Assembly (NCBI GenBank): GCA_964403075.1
Contig: CAYOEV010000010.1
Span: 15,400 to 79,399 of the forward strand
Reading direction: 5' to 3'
Source of the DNA: CAYOEV01 sp964403075
GTDB lineage: Bacteria > Bacteroidota > Bacteroidia > Cytophagales > Cyclobacteriaceae
Length of the DNA stretch: 64,000 bases
Each line of letters starts with the position of its first letter. Position 1 is the stretch's first letter. The translations under genes were made by a program, and so were the position numbers. The notes beneath the pieces were generated by a model. That model was not told the DNA's origin and searched no databases. It saw only the letters and a program-made list of their open reading frames with translations. This document shows, one piece after another, positions 17,893-27,051 of the stretch.

Positions 17893-18618
17893 ATGGAAGC
17901 CAGCATGAAAACAATGCTTTTTTTACACGTGATTGCAGGATTTACGAGCCTGGTACTGTTTTGGATACCCATATTCACGAGGAAGGGTGGAAAGCTACAC
18001 CGAAAGGTAGGTAAGGCGTATGTGCTAAGTATGTGGGTCGTTGTGATAAGCGCCGGTCTGCTATGTATATACAACAGCAGCGTAGGTCGTGTAAACAGCG
18101 CCATATTTTTAGGGTATCTTTCAATTCTTTCAGGCAATCCGCTGTGGCACGGGATGGCTGTACTCAAGAATAAAAAAAGGCTATCGACAAATTTTCTAAG
18201 GACTCATTTGATGTTCAATTGGGTCCTTTTTATTGGGGCAATGGCGCTCATCACCTATGGATCTATTCTGGCAGCCAATGGATCTATTCATGTGTTGATG
18301 TTCATTTTTGGAGCTTTAGGACTTACCACAGGCTTTGATATCCACAGTGCGTACAAGGGTGGCACGCAACTGTCATGGTTTCAGGCCCATTACAAAGGGT
18401 TAATTACATCGGGTATTGCGGCGTATACAGCCTTTTTTGCTTTTGGTGGCCGTCAACTACTGGCTAATCTACTTACAGGTTATTGGATGGTGATACCGTG
18501 GGTACTGCCTACAGTACTTGGTGTCACAGCCATGCGTCTTTTTGACCGATACTATCAAAAAAGAGTGGAAGCTACCTCGGTTCAAGTTGGAGCACCTGTT
18601 CCAAGAAACGGAAAGTAG
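17893..18618 (+). CDS. DUF2306-like polytopic membrane protein
   Basis: 241 residues with seven or so hydrophobic helices and few loops, starting FLHVIAGFTSLVLFW. The early histidine in HVIAG and the KLHRKVGKAYV loop are typical of DUF2306-type predicted membrane proteins, which resemble b-type cytochrome or CtaG-like folds. Function unknown. Its last 47 bases overlap, tail to tail, the end of the hydrolase gene on the other strand. A second ATG four codons in is equally possible. Confidence 0.7.
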   Translation: MEASMKTMLFLHVIAGFTSLVLFWIPIFTRKGGKLHRKVGKAYVLSMWVVVISAGLLCIYNSSVGRVNSAIFLGYLSILSGNPLWHGMAVLKNKKRLSTNFLRTHLMFNWVLFIGAMALITYGSILAANGSIHVLMFIFGALGLTTGFDIHSAYKGGTQLSWFQAHYKGLITSGIAAYTAFFAFGGRQLLANLLTGYWMVIPWVLPTVLGVTAMRLFDRYYQKRVEATSVQVGAPVPRNGK

Positions 18619-19579
18619 CTTCACGCACCTCCAGAACAGATTCAGACTGCAACGGGGAAATGATCACGTGCGCCTGGGCCTCTGGGAAAGCTTGCACACG
18701 TTTTTGCGATTTTGGGGTGCCCGTCATTCCGGCAAAAGCCTTCATGGCCTCCACCGAAACTGTCTGGTCTTGCGCCGAATCGTCCTTGTAATAGTACCCT
18801 AGAAAATAAGGCTGATTTACCTGCTCATAAATAGCCTCTTTCATGGTCTGATCCAGAAGTGATTGCAAAGCAATCAACCCTTCCACCGGGTAGGTTTGGT
18901 ACCAATACTGATCAATCTTTTCCTGTACACGCTTGGGTCTGTCTTCTGGAGGAGAAGTGCGGTAATCACCTAAGATGGCACGAACAATTTGTTCACCCCA
19001 GGGTCCAGTCATCATGCGTGCGGTAGGATCAAATATCGCTATATTGGGAGAGTAAAGCACATTGGCGGCAATTTCTGGATAATGCGCACTCAGGTATATA
19101 GATAGGGTGCCTCCTGTAGAACAACTCATTAGTACCACCCGCTCACCTAGTAATTTACCCACCTGAAGCGCCTCTTTCGCCGACGTTAGCAATTCCTTGG
19201 GTGTCAAATCTCTGAAAGCCTCCGGATCTTTCAAACCGTGTCTCGCCAGCCTGGGTGCATAAAAATTCATTCCATAACGATCTGCCACCTCCATATGTAC
19301 CGGATTGCCCTCCATTGGGCTAGCCGAAAAGCCGTGCAGGTAAACCAGCGCATAAGGGGTTTGTCGAACGGAATCGGCCCAGCGCAATATGGATTCATTT
19401 CCAGGCTTTATCTCCGGATTGTTATTTTGCGTTTTTACAAATTCAGCCACACTTTCCAGATCAACACCTATTGGCGTTAACTCAGGTGACACCGCTTCGA
19501 AATCTGGTCTTGGACCTAAAAAGAAAAGTCCCCCAAGTAGAAGGCATACGCCAAAAATGATTTTAAGTGCTTTTTTCAC
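18572..19579 (-). CDS. Membrane-anchored alpha/beta hydrolase
   Basis: 335 residues starting at GTG (19579), with an uncleaved-looking N-terminal hydrophobic helix (5-22). The fold markers are the oxyanion strand VYLHGFS (79-85), the nucleophile elbow SCSTG (S154 in a non-standard S-x-S-x-G, where the first glycine is serine) and a late QAHVIISPLQ histidine. It resembles exported carboxylesterases/lipases of Bacteroidota. Substrate not predictable. Converges with the DUF2306-like gene, sharing 47 bases. Confidence 0.78.
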   Translation of the reverse strand: MKKALKIIFGVCLLLGGLFFLGPRPDFEAVSPELTPIGVDLESVAEFVKTQNNNPEIKPGNESILRWADSVRQTPYALVYLHGFSASPMEGNPVHMEVADRYGMNFYAPRLARHGLKDPEAFRDLTPKELLTSAKEALQVGKLLGERVVLMSCSTGGTLSIYLSAHYPEIAANVLYSPNIAIFDPTARMMTGPWGEQIVRAILGDYRTSPPEDRPKRVQEKIDQYWYQTYPVEGLIALQSLLDQTMKEAIYEQVNQPYFLGYYYKDDSAQDQTVSVEAMKAFAGMTGTPKSQKRVQAFPEAQAHVIISPLQSESVLEVREATFRFLEQVLQLEPR

Positions 19580-19604
19580 AGATTTGGTCGGTCAGATGAG
19601 TAGG

Positions 19605-19612
19605 CAAAACTA
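19605..19612 (-). promoter_or_regulatory. Candidate -7 element for the alpha/beta hydrolase gene
   Basis: On the minus strand TAGTTTTG, an exact match, 25 bases before the GTG start. It supports the GTG as the true start by leaving a short leader. No well-spaced -33 element. Confidence 0.4.
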
Positions 19613-19697
19613 ATGCATCCAAGCGTATCATGTGTGGCCAAATATTATTCGGTTAATATTCTTATCAACTTATAATTCAGACGATTACAGTAAATAT

Positions 19698-20348
19698 TTA
19701 ATTCGATTGTTGAATCAGTTCAGGGAATTTTTTCTTGAATCGATTGAATCTGGGTTTTGATATGGCGAGAACGTATGGATGATTGGGATGTAATGCCACG
19801 AAATCCTGATGATAGTCTTCTGCCAGCCAAAATTTGTCAAAAGGCATGATCTCGGCCGCTAACTTTTGATTGAGCCGTTTGGCCAATACACTTTTCTTTT
19901 CTTCTATGATTCGCTTTTCATCAGGTGTTTCGTAAAACACGATGGATCGGTATTGTGAGCCTATATCTGGTCCCTGCCCATTAACCTGCGTTGGATTTTG
20001 TGAGCCAAAGTACACATCCACAAGCGAGGAAAAGCTGACAACCGACGGATCATACACGACCTTTATCGCTTCGGCATGGCCGGTGCTACCTGTATTGCTT
20101 TCTTCGTAAGTGGGATTTTCAGTGTGCCCACCTGCGTATCCCGAAACCACATTTTTCACGCCCCGGATGCTTTCATAGATGGCCTCCACGCACCAGAAGC
20201 AACCAGAGGCAAAATAGGCAGTGGCGTAATCCTGATTGTTCTCACTAGACGGCTCTAAGTATGTGGCGGGATCTTTTTCCACCCGCGCATCTTGGTTAGC
20301 TGTTGACGTACAAGCAAGTAGCAGTAAGCAAAGGGAAAGGTATCTCAT
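19698..20348 (-). CDS. msrA: Peptide methionine sulfoxide reductase MsrA, lipoprotein form
   Basis: 216 residues. It reduces the S-epimer of methionine sulfoxide in damaged proteins. The start has a lipoprotein signal with the lipobox LLAC (C13), so this copy is probably tethered in the periplasm. The catalytic GCFWC motif is at 49-53 (C50 nucleophile), followed by the substrate-pocket GYAGG, GHAE and the GSQYRS stretch. A second, cytosolic MsrA lies at 26515-27051. Confidence 0.93.
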   Translation of the reverse strand: MRYLSLCLLLLACTSTANQDARVEKDPATYLEPSSENNQDYATAYFASGCFWCVEAIYESIRGVKNVVSGYAGGHTENPTYEESNTGSTGHAEAIKVVYDPSVVSFSSLVDVYFGSQNPTQVNGQGPDIGSQYRSIVFYETPDEKRIIEEKKSVLAKRLNQKLAAEIMPFDKFWLAEDYHQDFVALHPNHPYVLAISKPRFNRFKKKFPELIQQSN

Positions 20349-20425
20349 GTCTCAAATTAGTTAAAAAAGTAACGATACAACAGATAAATAGTTCTTTCCA
20401 ACTTCCGATATAATTCGTAACCTCC

Positions 20426-20455
20426 TTGACAGTCAGGTAGAAGACCTTAATTTTG
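20426..20455 (+). promoter_or_regulatory. -33/-7 promoter for the lipoprotein-thrS operon
   Basis: TTG at 20426-20428, a 19-base spacer and TAATTTTG at 20448-20455: a full Bacteroidota promoter. It ends only six bases before the ATG at 20462, so the transcript is predicted to be leaderless or nearly so. Confidence 0.55.
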
Positions 20456-20461
20456 TAAGTA

Positions 20462-21520
20462 ATGATTCGTTGCTTTCCCATCCTGGCCGTAGTTGTAATG
20501 TCCTCGTGTCAAAGCACTCCCCGCGATCGCGTGCAGGAACAAGCCAATCTGCAACTTTCCGATCAGCGCATACTAAAAGATTTGGCGGCGGCACATCGAG
20601 CAGATCCCGAGAACGAGTTGGTTATCCGCCAGCAATTGTATTATTGTGAACAACTGAACTGGCCTGTAACTTGTGCAGAGGCCCTCAAATCCGCTAAAGC
20701 CCGCTGGGGACTGACGTCGGACATAATCGAAAAATACACCACCTTTTTCGACAAGAACAATCAACATGAAGGCCTGCTGGCCCTGCTATCCAGCGTGCCC
20801 CAGTCAAGAACAGTGGATGAACTTAAGTTCAAGGCGTATCAACAGTTGGGGAAATTGAAAGAGATGGAGAAAGACCTTGAGGCCTATTTACAGATTTATG
20901 AAGATACCCGGGCTTTCAAATTGGCTGCTCACTACTTCCTTGAGTCTGGCAACTGCCAAGCGTCTCTGGAACAATTTTCCAACCTCTGGACCATCCAACC
21001 CCACGATACGATATTTGCCGACTATTATCCCCTTTTGGTGGCAGAAGCAGAATGGACACGGGCGGATACCGTTATCAAGCAATTACTAACCATCGACAGT
21101 TTTCCCAAATGGGTGATGGATCATGCCCGGGTGCAGTATCAACTGAACCGACGGAACAAGGCCATTGGTGTGATGCGCAACTATGCCGGCGTCGATTCGG
21201 CATGTTTGAATCTGTCCCAATGGTACGCACAAACGTCAAATTGGGATTCAGCCATCCATTATCAGCGTCTGGTGGTGGATAGAAACCCCAAGGATGTACT
21301 TCGTTTGATACAATTGGCCAACCTCAACGAACAGCGCGGCTGGGTAACTAAATCATTCGACCATTACGTAGCTGCGCTGGCACTTGATACCAGCAACTTA
21401 CAACTGCGAAAAAAGGTACAGGAGGTCGGTCGAAAAGTTGCATATTTGCGCTCCTCAAAGGAAAAAGCGGAAACTGTGCCCCTGCTTGAAATCCAAAGAA
21501 AGAACAACTTAAATGAGTGA
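20462..21520 (+). CDS. TPR-like lipoprotein encoded upstream of thrS
   Basis: 352 residues. Lipoprotein signal with lipobox MSSC (C16), then an all-helical mature part with TPR-like helix pairs (the clearest at about 275-320, SLSQWYAQTSNWDSAIHYQR and onward). It is predicted to sit on the inner or outer membrane. The last eight bases overlap the start of thrS in another frame, so thrS translation may depend on it. I know of no function linking this lipoprotein to threonyl-tRNA synthetase. Confidence 0.75.
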   Translation: MIRCFPILAVVVMSSCQSTPRDRVQEQANLQLSDQRILKDLAAAHRADPENELVIRQQLYYCEQLNWPVTCAEALKSAKARWGLTSDIIEKYTTFFDKNNQHEGLLALLSSVPQSRTVDELKFKAYQQLGKLKEMEKDLEAYLQIYEDTRAFKLAAHYFLESGNCQASLEQFSNLWTIQPHDTIFADYYPLLVAEAEWTRADTVIKQLLTIDSFPKWVMDHARVQYQLNRRNKAIGVMRNYAGVDSACLNLSQWYAQTSNWDSAIHYQRLVVDRNPKDVLRLIQLANLNEQRGWVTKSFDHYVAALALDTSNLQLRKKVQEVGRKVAYLRSSKEKAETVPLLEIQRKNNLNE

Positions 21521-23465
21521 GCAAATCACGGTAACGCTGCCCGACGGCAGTCAACGAAAATATCCACACAACACCTCCGCCCTGGATGTAGCCATGGACA
21601 TAAGTGAAGGGTTGGCACGAAACGTATTGGCCGCCAAGGTGAACGGAGAAGTCACAGATGCCACCCGGCCAATTTCAGAGGATGTTGAATTGCAACTGCT
21701 GACCTGGAATGATCCTGCGGGAAAGTCAACCCTATGGCATTCCTCCGCCCATCTAATGGCAGAAGCTTTGGAGTCGCTTTATCCCGGAATTAAATTGGGT
21801 ATTGGTCCCCCCATCGAAAATGGCTTTTACTATGACATCGATTTTGGTGACCATGAATTTCAGTCAGAAAGCCTAGAAAAGGTAGAAGACAAGATGCTGG
21901 AATTAGCGAAGGAAAAGAATCCCTACATCAGGAAGGAAATGCCAAAGGAAAAGGCCATTGCCTATTACAATAAAAAAGGTGATGAATATAAGCTGGAATT
22001 GCTCGAAGACCTCCTGGACGGTGAAATCACTTTTTACGAGCAAGGCAACTTTGTAGACCTTTGCAGAGGCCCGCATATCCCACNNNNNNNNNNTACTGGT
22101 TTTATTAAGGCAGTTAAAATTTTAAATGTTGCAGGTGCCTATTGGAGGGGAGATGAGAAGCGCAAGCAGTTGACCCGTCTTTATGCCATAACCTTTCCAA
22201 AACACAAGGATTTAAAGGAATACCTGGAGTTACTTGAGGAAGCCAAAAAGCGTGACCACCGAAAAATTGGCAAAGAGTTGGGTTTGTTTACCTTTTCTGA
22301 GCGTGTGGGTAAAGGACTGCCCCTATGGTTACCCAAGGGTGCGATTTTACGAGAGCGTTTGGAGAATTTCCTCAAAAAAGCACAAGTCAGAGCGGGCTAC
22401 CAGCAGGTAGTGAGCCCTCATATTGGCAGCAAAGATTTGTACGTGACTTCCGGGCATTATGAAAAATATGGTCAGGATTCTTTTCAACCCATACGCACAC
22501 CACACGAGGATGAGGAGTTTTTACTAAAACCTATGAACTGTCCACATCATGTGGAAATATTTAAATCTAGCCCCAGGTCTTATAAAGACCTACCTGTTCG
22601 ATTTGCCGAGTTCGGCACCGTCTACAGATACGAACAAAGCGGCGAATTGCACGGACTGACCCGGGTGAGAGGATTTACCCAGGATGATGCGCACATCTTT
22701 TGTCGTCATGACCAAGTGAAAGAAGAATTCGCCCATGTGATCGACCTGGTATTGTACGTATTACGTGCATTGGGTTTTGCGGAATTTAAAGCACAGGTTT
22801 CGCTTCGAGATCCAGCGAGCCCGGAGAAGTACATCGGCAATGATACAGACTGGAATCGCGCCGAGAAGGAAATTGAAGAAGTGGCCAAAGAAAAAGATTT
22901 GGATTATGTGCTTGAAACAGGAGAAGCCGCTTTTTATGGTCCAAAGTTGGATTTTATGGTAAAGGATGCCTTGGGGCGAGAGTGGCAACTAGGCACGATA
23001 CAGGTAGATTACAATCTTCCCGAACGTTTTGATTTGGTTTACAATGGATCGGACAATGAAAAACACCGACCGGTCATGATTCATCGGGCGCCATTTGGTT
23101 CTATCGAACGCTTTGTAGCCCTTTTGATAGAAAACACGGCAGGCAATTTTCCGCTCTGGCTCGCACCTGAACAGGTATTAATACTACCCATTTCGGAAAA
23201 GTATCACAACTATGCACAGCAGGTGATGGCACAACTGCAACTTCATGACATTACTGGCAGCATGGATGCTCGTGATGAGAAAATAGGCAAAAAGATAAGG
23301 GACGCAGAACTAAGCAAAATTCCTTACATGCTCATCGTTGGTGAAAAGGAAGTCGAAAAAAACGAGGTATCGGTCCGACAACACAGTAAAGGAGATATTG
23401 GTAACCAAACCCTTCCAAATTTTCTACATTTTTTCAAAGAAAGGGTGGCAGAATCACTTGAATGA
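21513..23465 (+). CDS. thrS: Threonyl-tRNA synthetase, with an assembly gap inside
   Basis: About 650 codons including the gap. Domains in order: TGS (about 1-62), the editing domain with HSSAH (76-80), the conserved CRGPHIP just before the gap, the class II core with KPMNCPHH and [25 protein letters not shown], and the anticodon-binding domain (about 550-645). Ten N at 22084-22093 replace residues about 191-194; the frame happens to stay open through them. Related enzymes have only about one residue between this CRGPHIP and TGFIKA, so the N-run probably overstates the gap. Overlaps the lipoprotein gene by eight bases. Confidence 0.95.
   Translation: MSEQITVTLPDGSQRKYPHNTSALDVAMDISEGLARNVLAAKVNGEVTDATRPISEDVELQLLTWNDPAGKSTLWHSSAHLMAEALESLYPGIKLGIGPPIENGFYYDIDFGDHEFQSESLEKVEDKMLELAKEKNPYIRKEMPKEKAIAYYNKKGDEYKLELLEDLLDGEITFYEQGNFVDLCRGPHIPXXXXTGFIKAVKILNVAGAYWRGDEKRKQLTRLYAITFPKHKDLKEYLELLEEAKKRDHRKIGKELGLFTFSERVGKGLPLWLPKGAILRERLENFLKKAQVRAGYQQVVSPHIGSKDLYVTSGHYEKYGQDSFQPIRTPHEDEEFLLKPMNCPHHVEIFKSSPRSYKDLPVRFAEFGTVYRYEQSGELHGLTRVRGFTQDDAHIFCRHDQVKEEFAHVIDLVLYVLRALGFAEFKAQVSLRDPASPEKYIGNDTDWNRAEKEIEEVAKEKDLDYVLETGEAAFYGPKLDFMVKDALGREWQLGTIQVDYNLPERFDLVYNGSDNEKHRPVMIHRAPFGSIERFVALLIENTAGNFPLWLAPEQVLILPISEKYHNYAQQVMAQLQLHDITGSMDARDEKIGKKIRDAELSKIPYMLIVGEKEVEKNEVSVRQHSKGDIGNQTLPNFLHFFKERVAESLE
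22084..22093. other. Run of 10 N: scaffold gap inside thrS
   Basis: Ten undetermined bases between GGCCCGCATATCCCAC and TACTGGTTTTATTAAG. A fixed run of 10 is a common scaffolding placeholder, so its length is probably not measured. It is the only ambiguous stretch in the window. Confidence 0.99.
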
Positions 23466-23488
23466 TTTTATTAAGCCTCAATTTTCAC

Positions 23489-23496
23489 TAACTTTG
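23489..23496 (+). promoter_or_regulatory. -7 promoter element for the infC-rpmI-rplT operon
   Basis: TAACTTTG, an exact match, in the 106-base gap after thrS. It predicts transcription from about 23503 and a leader of about 65-70 bases before the proposed ATT start of infC. Confidence 0.55.
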
Positions 23497-23571
23497 CGTT
23501 TTGTTTCAAAATTTTAAGTTTATCACAAACCTGTAGTATTTATCGGAAGAATAAGAAAAAGAGGGCGTCCG

Positions 23572-24099
23572 ATTCGCGTAAGGCGAGAGGAACCCTACCG
23601 TGTCAATGAACGAATCAATGCATCGGAAGTTCGATTAGTTGGTGAAAACGTGAGAGTGGATGTTTATCCCACCCATGTCGCTCTGGAAAAAGCAAGGGAG
23701 CAGGGTTTAGATTTAGTAGAAATTTCACCTAAGGCAGATCCTCCGGTTGCCAAAATTATTGACTATTCCAAGTTCAAATACGAGCAAAAGAAGAAGCAAA
23801 AAGAGATTAAGGCCAAGGCCCAAAAGACAGTGATAAAAGAAATCCGCTTTGGGCCGAACACCGATGAGCATGATTTTAATTTTAAAATTAAACATGCCAT
23901 CAAATTTTTGGAAGAGGGGGCGAAGGTGAAGTCTTATGTACACTTTGCAGGTCGTTCCATCGTTTTTAAAGACAGGGGAGAGATTCTTTTATTGAAATTC
24001 GCCCAAGCGTTGGAGGATTACAGCAAGGTTGAGCAGTTACCTAAATTGGAGGGTAAGCGTATGTTCCTGATCCTCTCGCCGAAGGTGAAGAAAAAGTAA
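23572..24099 (+). CDS. infC: Translation initiation factor IF-3, non-AUG (probably ATT) start
   Basis: The first ordinary start codon in this frame (GTG at 23650) would remove most of the conserved N-domain, whose hallmark [21 protein letters not shown] is encoded upstream. The frame is open from 23518 and contains no ATG, GTG or TTG before 23650. The best choice is ATT at 23572, preceded by the SD-like AGAGGG with a six-base spacer; ATA (23551) and ATC (23542) are alternatives. This gives 175 residues, normal for IF-3. AUU starts are the classic basis of IF-3 autoregulation in Escherichia coli. Followed by rpmI and rplT. Confidence 0.92.
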   Translation: MRVRREEPYRVNERINASEVRLVGENVRVDVYPTHVALEKAREQGLDLVEISPKADPPVAKIIDYSKFKYEQKKKQKEIKAKAQKTVIKEIRFGPNTDEHDFNFKIKHAIKFLEEGAKVKSYVHFAGRSIVFKDRGEILLLKFAQALEDYSKVEQLPKLEGKRMFLILSPKVKKK

Positions 24100-24111
24100 A
24101 AATTAACAGTA

Positions 24112-24309
24112 ATGCCGAAAGCAAAAACAAATTCAGGAACCAAAAAGCGCATCAAGATTACTGGTACTGGTAAATTGAAGCGGAAGCATGCCTTTAAAAA
24201 TCATATTCTGACCAAAAAAGAGACGAAACAAAAGCGTCATTTGGCCAATATGGTTGTGGTAGACAAAGCAGACGAACGCAACATTAAATTGTTGCTTAAT
24301 ATGAAGTAA
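24112..24309 (+). CDS. rpmI: Ribosomal protein bL35
   Basis: 65 residues, very basic, with the canonical start [20 protein letters not shown] and the [10 protein letters not shown] segment. It is 12 bases after infC in the conserved infC-rpmI-rplT order. Structural protein of the 50S subunit. Confidence 0.97.
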   Translation: MPKAKTNSGTKKRIKITGTGKLKRKHAFKNHILTKKETKQKRHLANMVVVDKADERNIKLLLNMK

Positions 24310-24378
24310 AATGGTTGTTAAACCCGATGTCAGGTAGTAAGACTCTTGAAGCGCCTGCCGTCTAAATTGTAAATAAAA

Positions 24379-24720
24379 ATGAGATCAGTTAATCATGTAG
24401 CCTCGAGGGCGCGTCGTAAAAAGACGATGAAACAAGCCAAGGGGTATTTCGGAAGAAGAAAGAATGTTTGGACCGTTTCCAAGAATGCGGTGGAGCGAGG
24501 TTTGCAGTATGCCTACCGCGATAGAAAAGCAAAGAAAAGAGAATTTCGCGCTTTGTGGATCCAGCGCATCAATGCAGGTGTCAGAGTATATGGTCTCTCC
24601 TACTCGCAGTTCATGGGCAAACTTGCTGACCAGCACATTGACATCAACCGCAAGGCACTGGCTGACCTGGCTATGAATGACCCTGAAGCGTTCAAAGCCA
24701 TCGTGGATAAGGTAAAATAG
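24379..24720 (+). CDS. rplT: Ribosomal protein bL20
   Basis: 113 residues with the canonical [31 protein letters not shown] N-terminus (long basic extension that threads into 23S rRNA) and the globular C-terminal half. Needed for early 50S assembly; in some bacteria it represses its own operon. The 69-base gap after rpmI is larger than the infC-rpmI gap, but I saw no convincing regulatory hairpin in it. A strong terminator follows. Confidence 0.97.
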   Translation: MRSVNHVASRARRKKTMKQAKGYFGRRKNVWTVSKNAVERGLQYAYRDRKAKKREFRALWIQRINAGVRVYGLSYSQFMGKLADQHIDINRKALADLAMNDPEAFKAIVDKVK

Positions 24721-24742
24721 CGCAGGTAAAACACACAAAATG

Positions 24743-24772
24743 AAAGCCTCATTGAACGATGGGGCTTTTTTT
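24743..24772 (+). terminator. Rho-independent terminator after rplT
   Basis: Ten-base stem AAAGCCTCAT / ATGGGGCTTT with one G-T wobble and a six-base loop (TGAACG), followed by a run of seven T. It closes the infC-rpmI-rplT operon. Confidence 0.85.
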
Positions 24773-24926
24773 ATGATTCTTGCGCACCTATTCGTTACAA
24801 GCGTAGGTGGTAACATTCAGGCAATGAACAACTAGTCAGTCCCTCTACCTTTTTAATGACTTAGAATGGCTTCTCCCACTGGTGACCATTCAGTAACCAA
24901 GTGCCTTCACCCCCATTCAGCTTCCA

Positions 24927-26501
24927 TCAAATCTTCGCATTGCCAAACTGTCCTTCTTTGTCCTTAAAATCCTTGATCGTAAAAACCGCGAAAAGTGCAC
25001 TCAAAAAAGCCAAGCCTGCAGCGGCATAGGTGACAAGTTGGTAGGTCGTAATGAAGCTTTTGCGGTACACCTCTTCCACCAGGATTCTTTTATTATCCGG
25101 CACTTGTTTTGGTGGTCTTGCTTCTCCAAAGTTGATGGCCTCAGACACTACATGCTCATTCACGGTGGATGATAAATTCAATGAATCCAACTGACCTTCC
25201 ACCAATTGAATGAAGAGGTAAACAGATAAAGCGCCAAAGATGGCGTTAATGAATGTGCTGGCCATTCGGGTAACGCTGTTATTGACCCCGGAAGCAATGC
25301 CTGCCTGACGGTTTGGTAAGGCCCTCATCACTGTCGTGGTTAACGGCACCACAGTAGTGGCCATACCTAATGAAAATACCATGATTCCGGGTAAATAAGT
25401 CAGCCAGAAACTGGGAGGCCCACTCGTTTGTCCTACCCAGGCCAAAAGCAGAAAACCAATTCCCGTAAGCGTGGGACCAACAATCAGAAATCTTCTTGAT
25501 CCCCATGCATCAGAGAGCCCTCCCATGTGTCTGGCAAGCAAGCTCATGACAATTGGAAATGGCAGGAAAGCCATCCCCGCCTGCAACTGGGAGTAGCCCT
25601 GCACCTGTATAAGGTTAAGTGCCAAGAAAAGCATTACCGCACTCAGTGAAGCGTATAAAAAAAAGGACAACCCATTAACCCCTGCAAAACATGGATCCTT
25701 GAAGATTTGTAATGGTACCATCGGAAGGGATACTTTCTTTTCAATAAAAATGAAACCCACAAAAAATAACACACCAAGTACAATGGGTCCAAAACTCGCC
25801 AGGGATTTAATGCCAACCTGAGGAGCGTTTAGGAGGCCAAACGTGAATGCAGCGAGGCTGACCACCAATGCACCGGCACCCAGCCAGTCTACACGTTGCT
25901 TCCCAATGGAAGCTTTACTTTCGGGGACTTTGAGATGCAAAACTGCCAGGGAGGTCAGCCCGATAGGTAAATTGATAAAGAATATCAAACGCCACAGTCC
26001 AGCATCTGCCAATGCACCGCCCAAGACAGGACCACCCATGGTCACCAATGTAGTGGCGGCCGACCAACTGCCAATGGCTTTACCTTTTTCCTGATCTGAG
26101 AAAGTGGCTGATAGGATAGATAAGCTGCCTGGAATCATCAAGGCACCCCCAAATCCTTGCATCACACGAAACGATATAAGCTGGTTAATCGATTGAGAAA
26201 AACTGCATAGTACCGAAGCCACGATGAATACGACAATGCCCCATTTAAAAACCAGCACCCTCCCCAATAAATCTCCCAGGCTTCCGCCAACAATGGTCAG
26301 CGCGGATAACATTAACAAGTAGCTATTTAGTACCCAAAACAGATCGGTACCGTTAGCACTTAGGTCTTGTTGAAGAGCGGGTAGCACCACATTGAACGCG
26401 GTGGTGTCTATGAAAACCATGGAAGAAGCCAGTATACAAGAGATCAGCGTCCACCTACCTGTAGTGCTATTGAGTGCAAAATGGTGAATGGACTGTGGCA
26501 T
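24927..26501 (-). CDS. MFS transporter, DHA2 (EmrB/QacA-like, 14-helix) family
   Basis: 524 residues with 14 predicted membrane helices. Motif A-like loop GDLLGRVLVFKWG after helix 2 and motif C-like GGPVLGGALAD in helix 5 identify a drug:H+ antiporter of the DHA2 type; the start LASSMVFIDTTAFNVVLPALQ is typical. Probably exports toxic organic compounds; substrates unknown. No membrane-fusion partner lies alongside. It is downstream of the second msrA by 13 bases, so the PhoX-MsrA-MFS genes form one unit. Confidence 0.9.
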   Translation of the reverse strand: MPQSIHHFALNSTTGRWTLISCILASSMVFIDTTAFNVVLPALQQDLSANGTDLFWVLNSYLLMLSALTIVGGSLGDLLGRVLVFKWGIVVFIVASVLCSFSQSINQLISFRVMQGFGGALMIPGSLSILSATFSDQEKGKAIGSWSAATTLVTMGGPVLGGALADAGLWRLIFFINLPIGLTSLAVLHLKVPESKASIGKQRVDWLGAGALVVSLAAFTFGLLNAPQVGIKSLASFGPIVLGVLFFVGFIFIEKKVSLPMVPLQIFKDPCFAGVNGLSFFLYASLSAVMLFLALNLIQVQGYSQLQAGMAFLPFPIVMSLLARHMGGLSDAWGSRRFLIVGPTLTGIGFLLLAWVGQTSGPPSFWLTYLPGIMVFSLGMATTVVPLTTTVMRALPNRQAGIASGVNNSVTRMASTFINAIFGALSVYLFIQLVEGQLDSLNLSSTVNEHVVSEAINFGEARPPKQVPDNKRILVEEVYRKSFITTYQLVTYAAAGLAFLSALFAVFTIKDFKDKEGQFGNAKI

Positions 26502-26514
26502 GACCTAAAACAAA

Positions 26515-27051
26515 TTACCTGTTCATACGCCCACCGAACACCTTTTCGAACTTCTCCACCTTAGGAGCAATCACCAATGCGCAATAAGGCTGGCTTTTGT
26601 GTAGTGCATAATAATCGTCATGTTCCTCCTCTGCCGGATAGAAGTTGTCGAGGGGGGATATTTCCGTCACAATCGGGTCAGGCCAAATGCCTTCAACGTC
26701 AAGTTGCTCCTTATACTTTCGTGCAAGATCAGCCTGTTCCTCGTCGTGGTAAAACACAATTGATCGATACTGAGTGCCCACGTCATTGCCTTGCCGATTC
26801 AGTGTAGTGGGGTCATGGGTCTTCCAAAAAACCTCAAGTAGTTCGGGATAACTGACTATGTCTGCATTGAAAGTAACCTGAACGACCTCCGCATGTCCGG
26901 TTCGTCCGCTGCAAACTTCGCGGTATGAAGGATTTTTTGTCTGTCCACCACTGTACCCTGACTTCACTTGTGTGACGCCTTTTACTCTACTGAAAATGGC
27001 CTCAGTACACCAAAAACAACCAGAACCAAATGTGGCTTTATTATTACTCAT
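26515..27051 (-). CDS. msrA: Peptide methionine sulfoxide reductase MsrA, cytosolic form
   Basis: 178 residues, without a signal peptide. Catalytic GCFWC at 11-15 (C12), then GYSGG, GHAE and the GTQYRS stretch. It is a divergent paralogue of the exported MsrA at 19698-20348. Its ATG overlaps the stop of the PhoX-like gene by four bases. Together the two copies would repair proteins on both sides of the inner membrane. Confidence 0.94.
   Translation of the reverse strand: MSNNKATFGSGCFWCTEAIFSRVKGVTQVKSGYSGGQTKNPSYREVCSGRTGHAEVVQVTFNADIVSYPELLEVFWKTHDPTTLNRQGNDVGTQYRSIVFYHDEEQADLARKYKEQLDVEGIWPDPIVTEISPLDNFYPAEEEHDDYYALHKSQPYCALVIAPKVEKFEKVFGGRMNR

Noticed and set aside
24310..24378. rpmI-rplT gap as an L20 leader regulatory structure
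   Set aside because: Complementary segments are short and no known L20-binding fold could be recognised.
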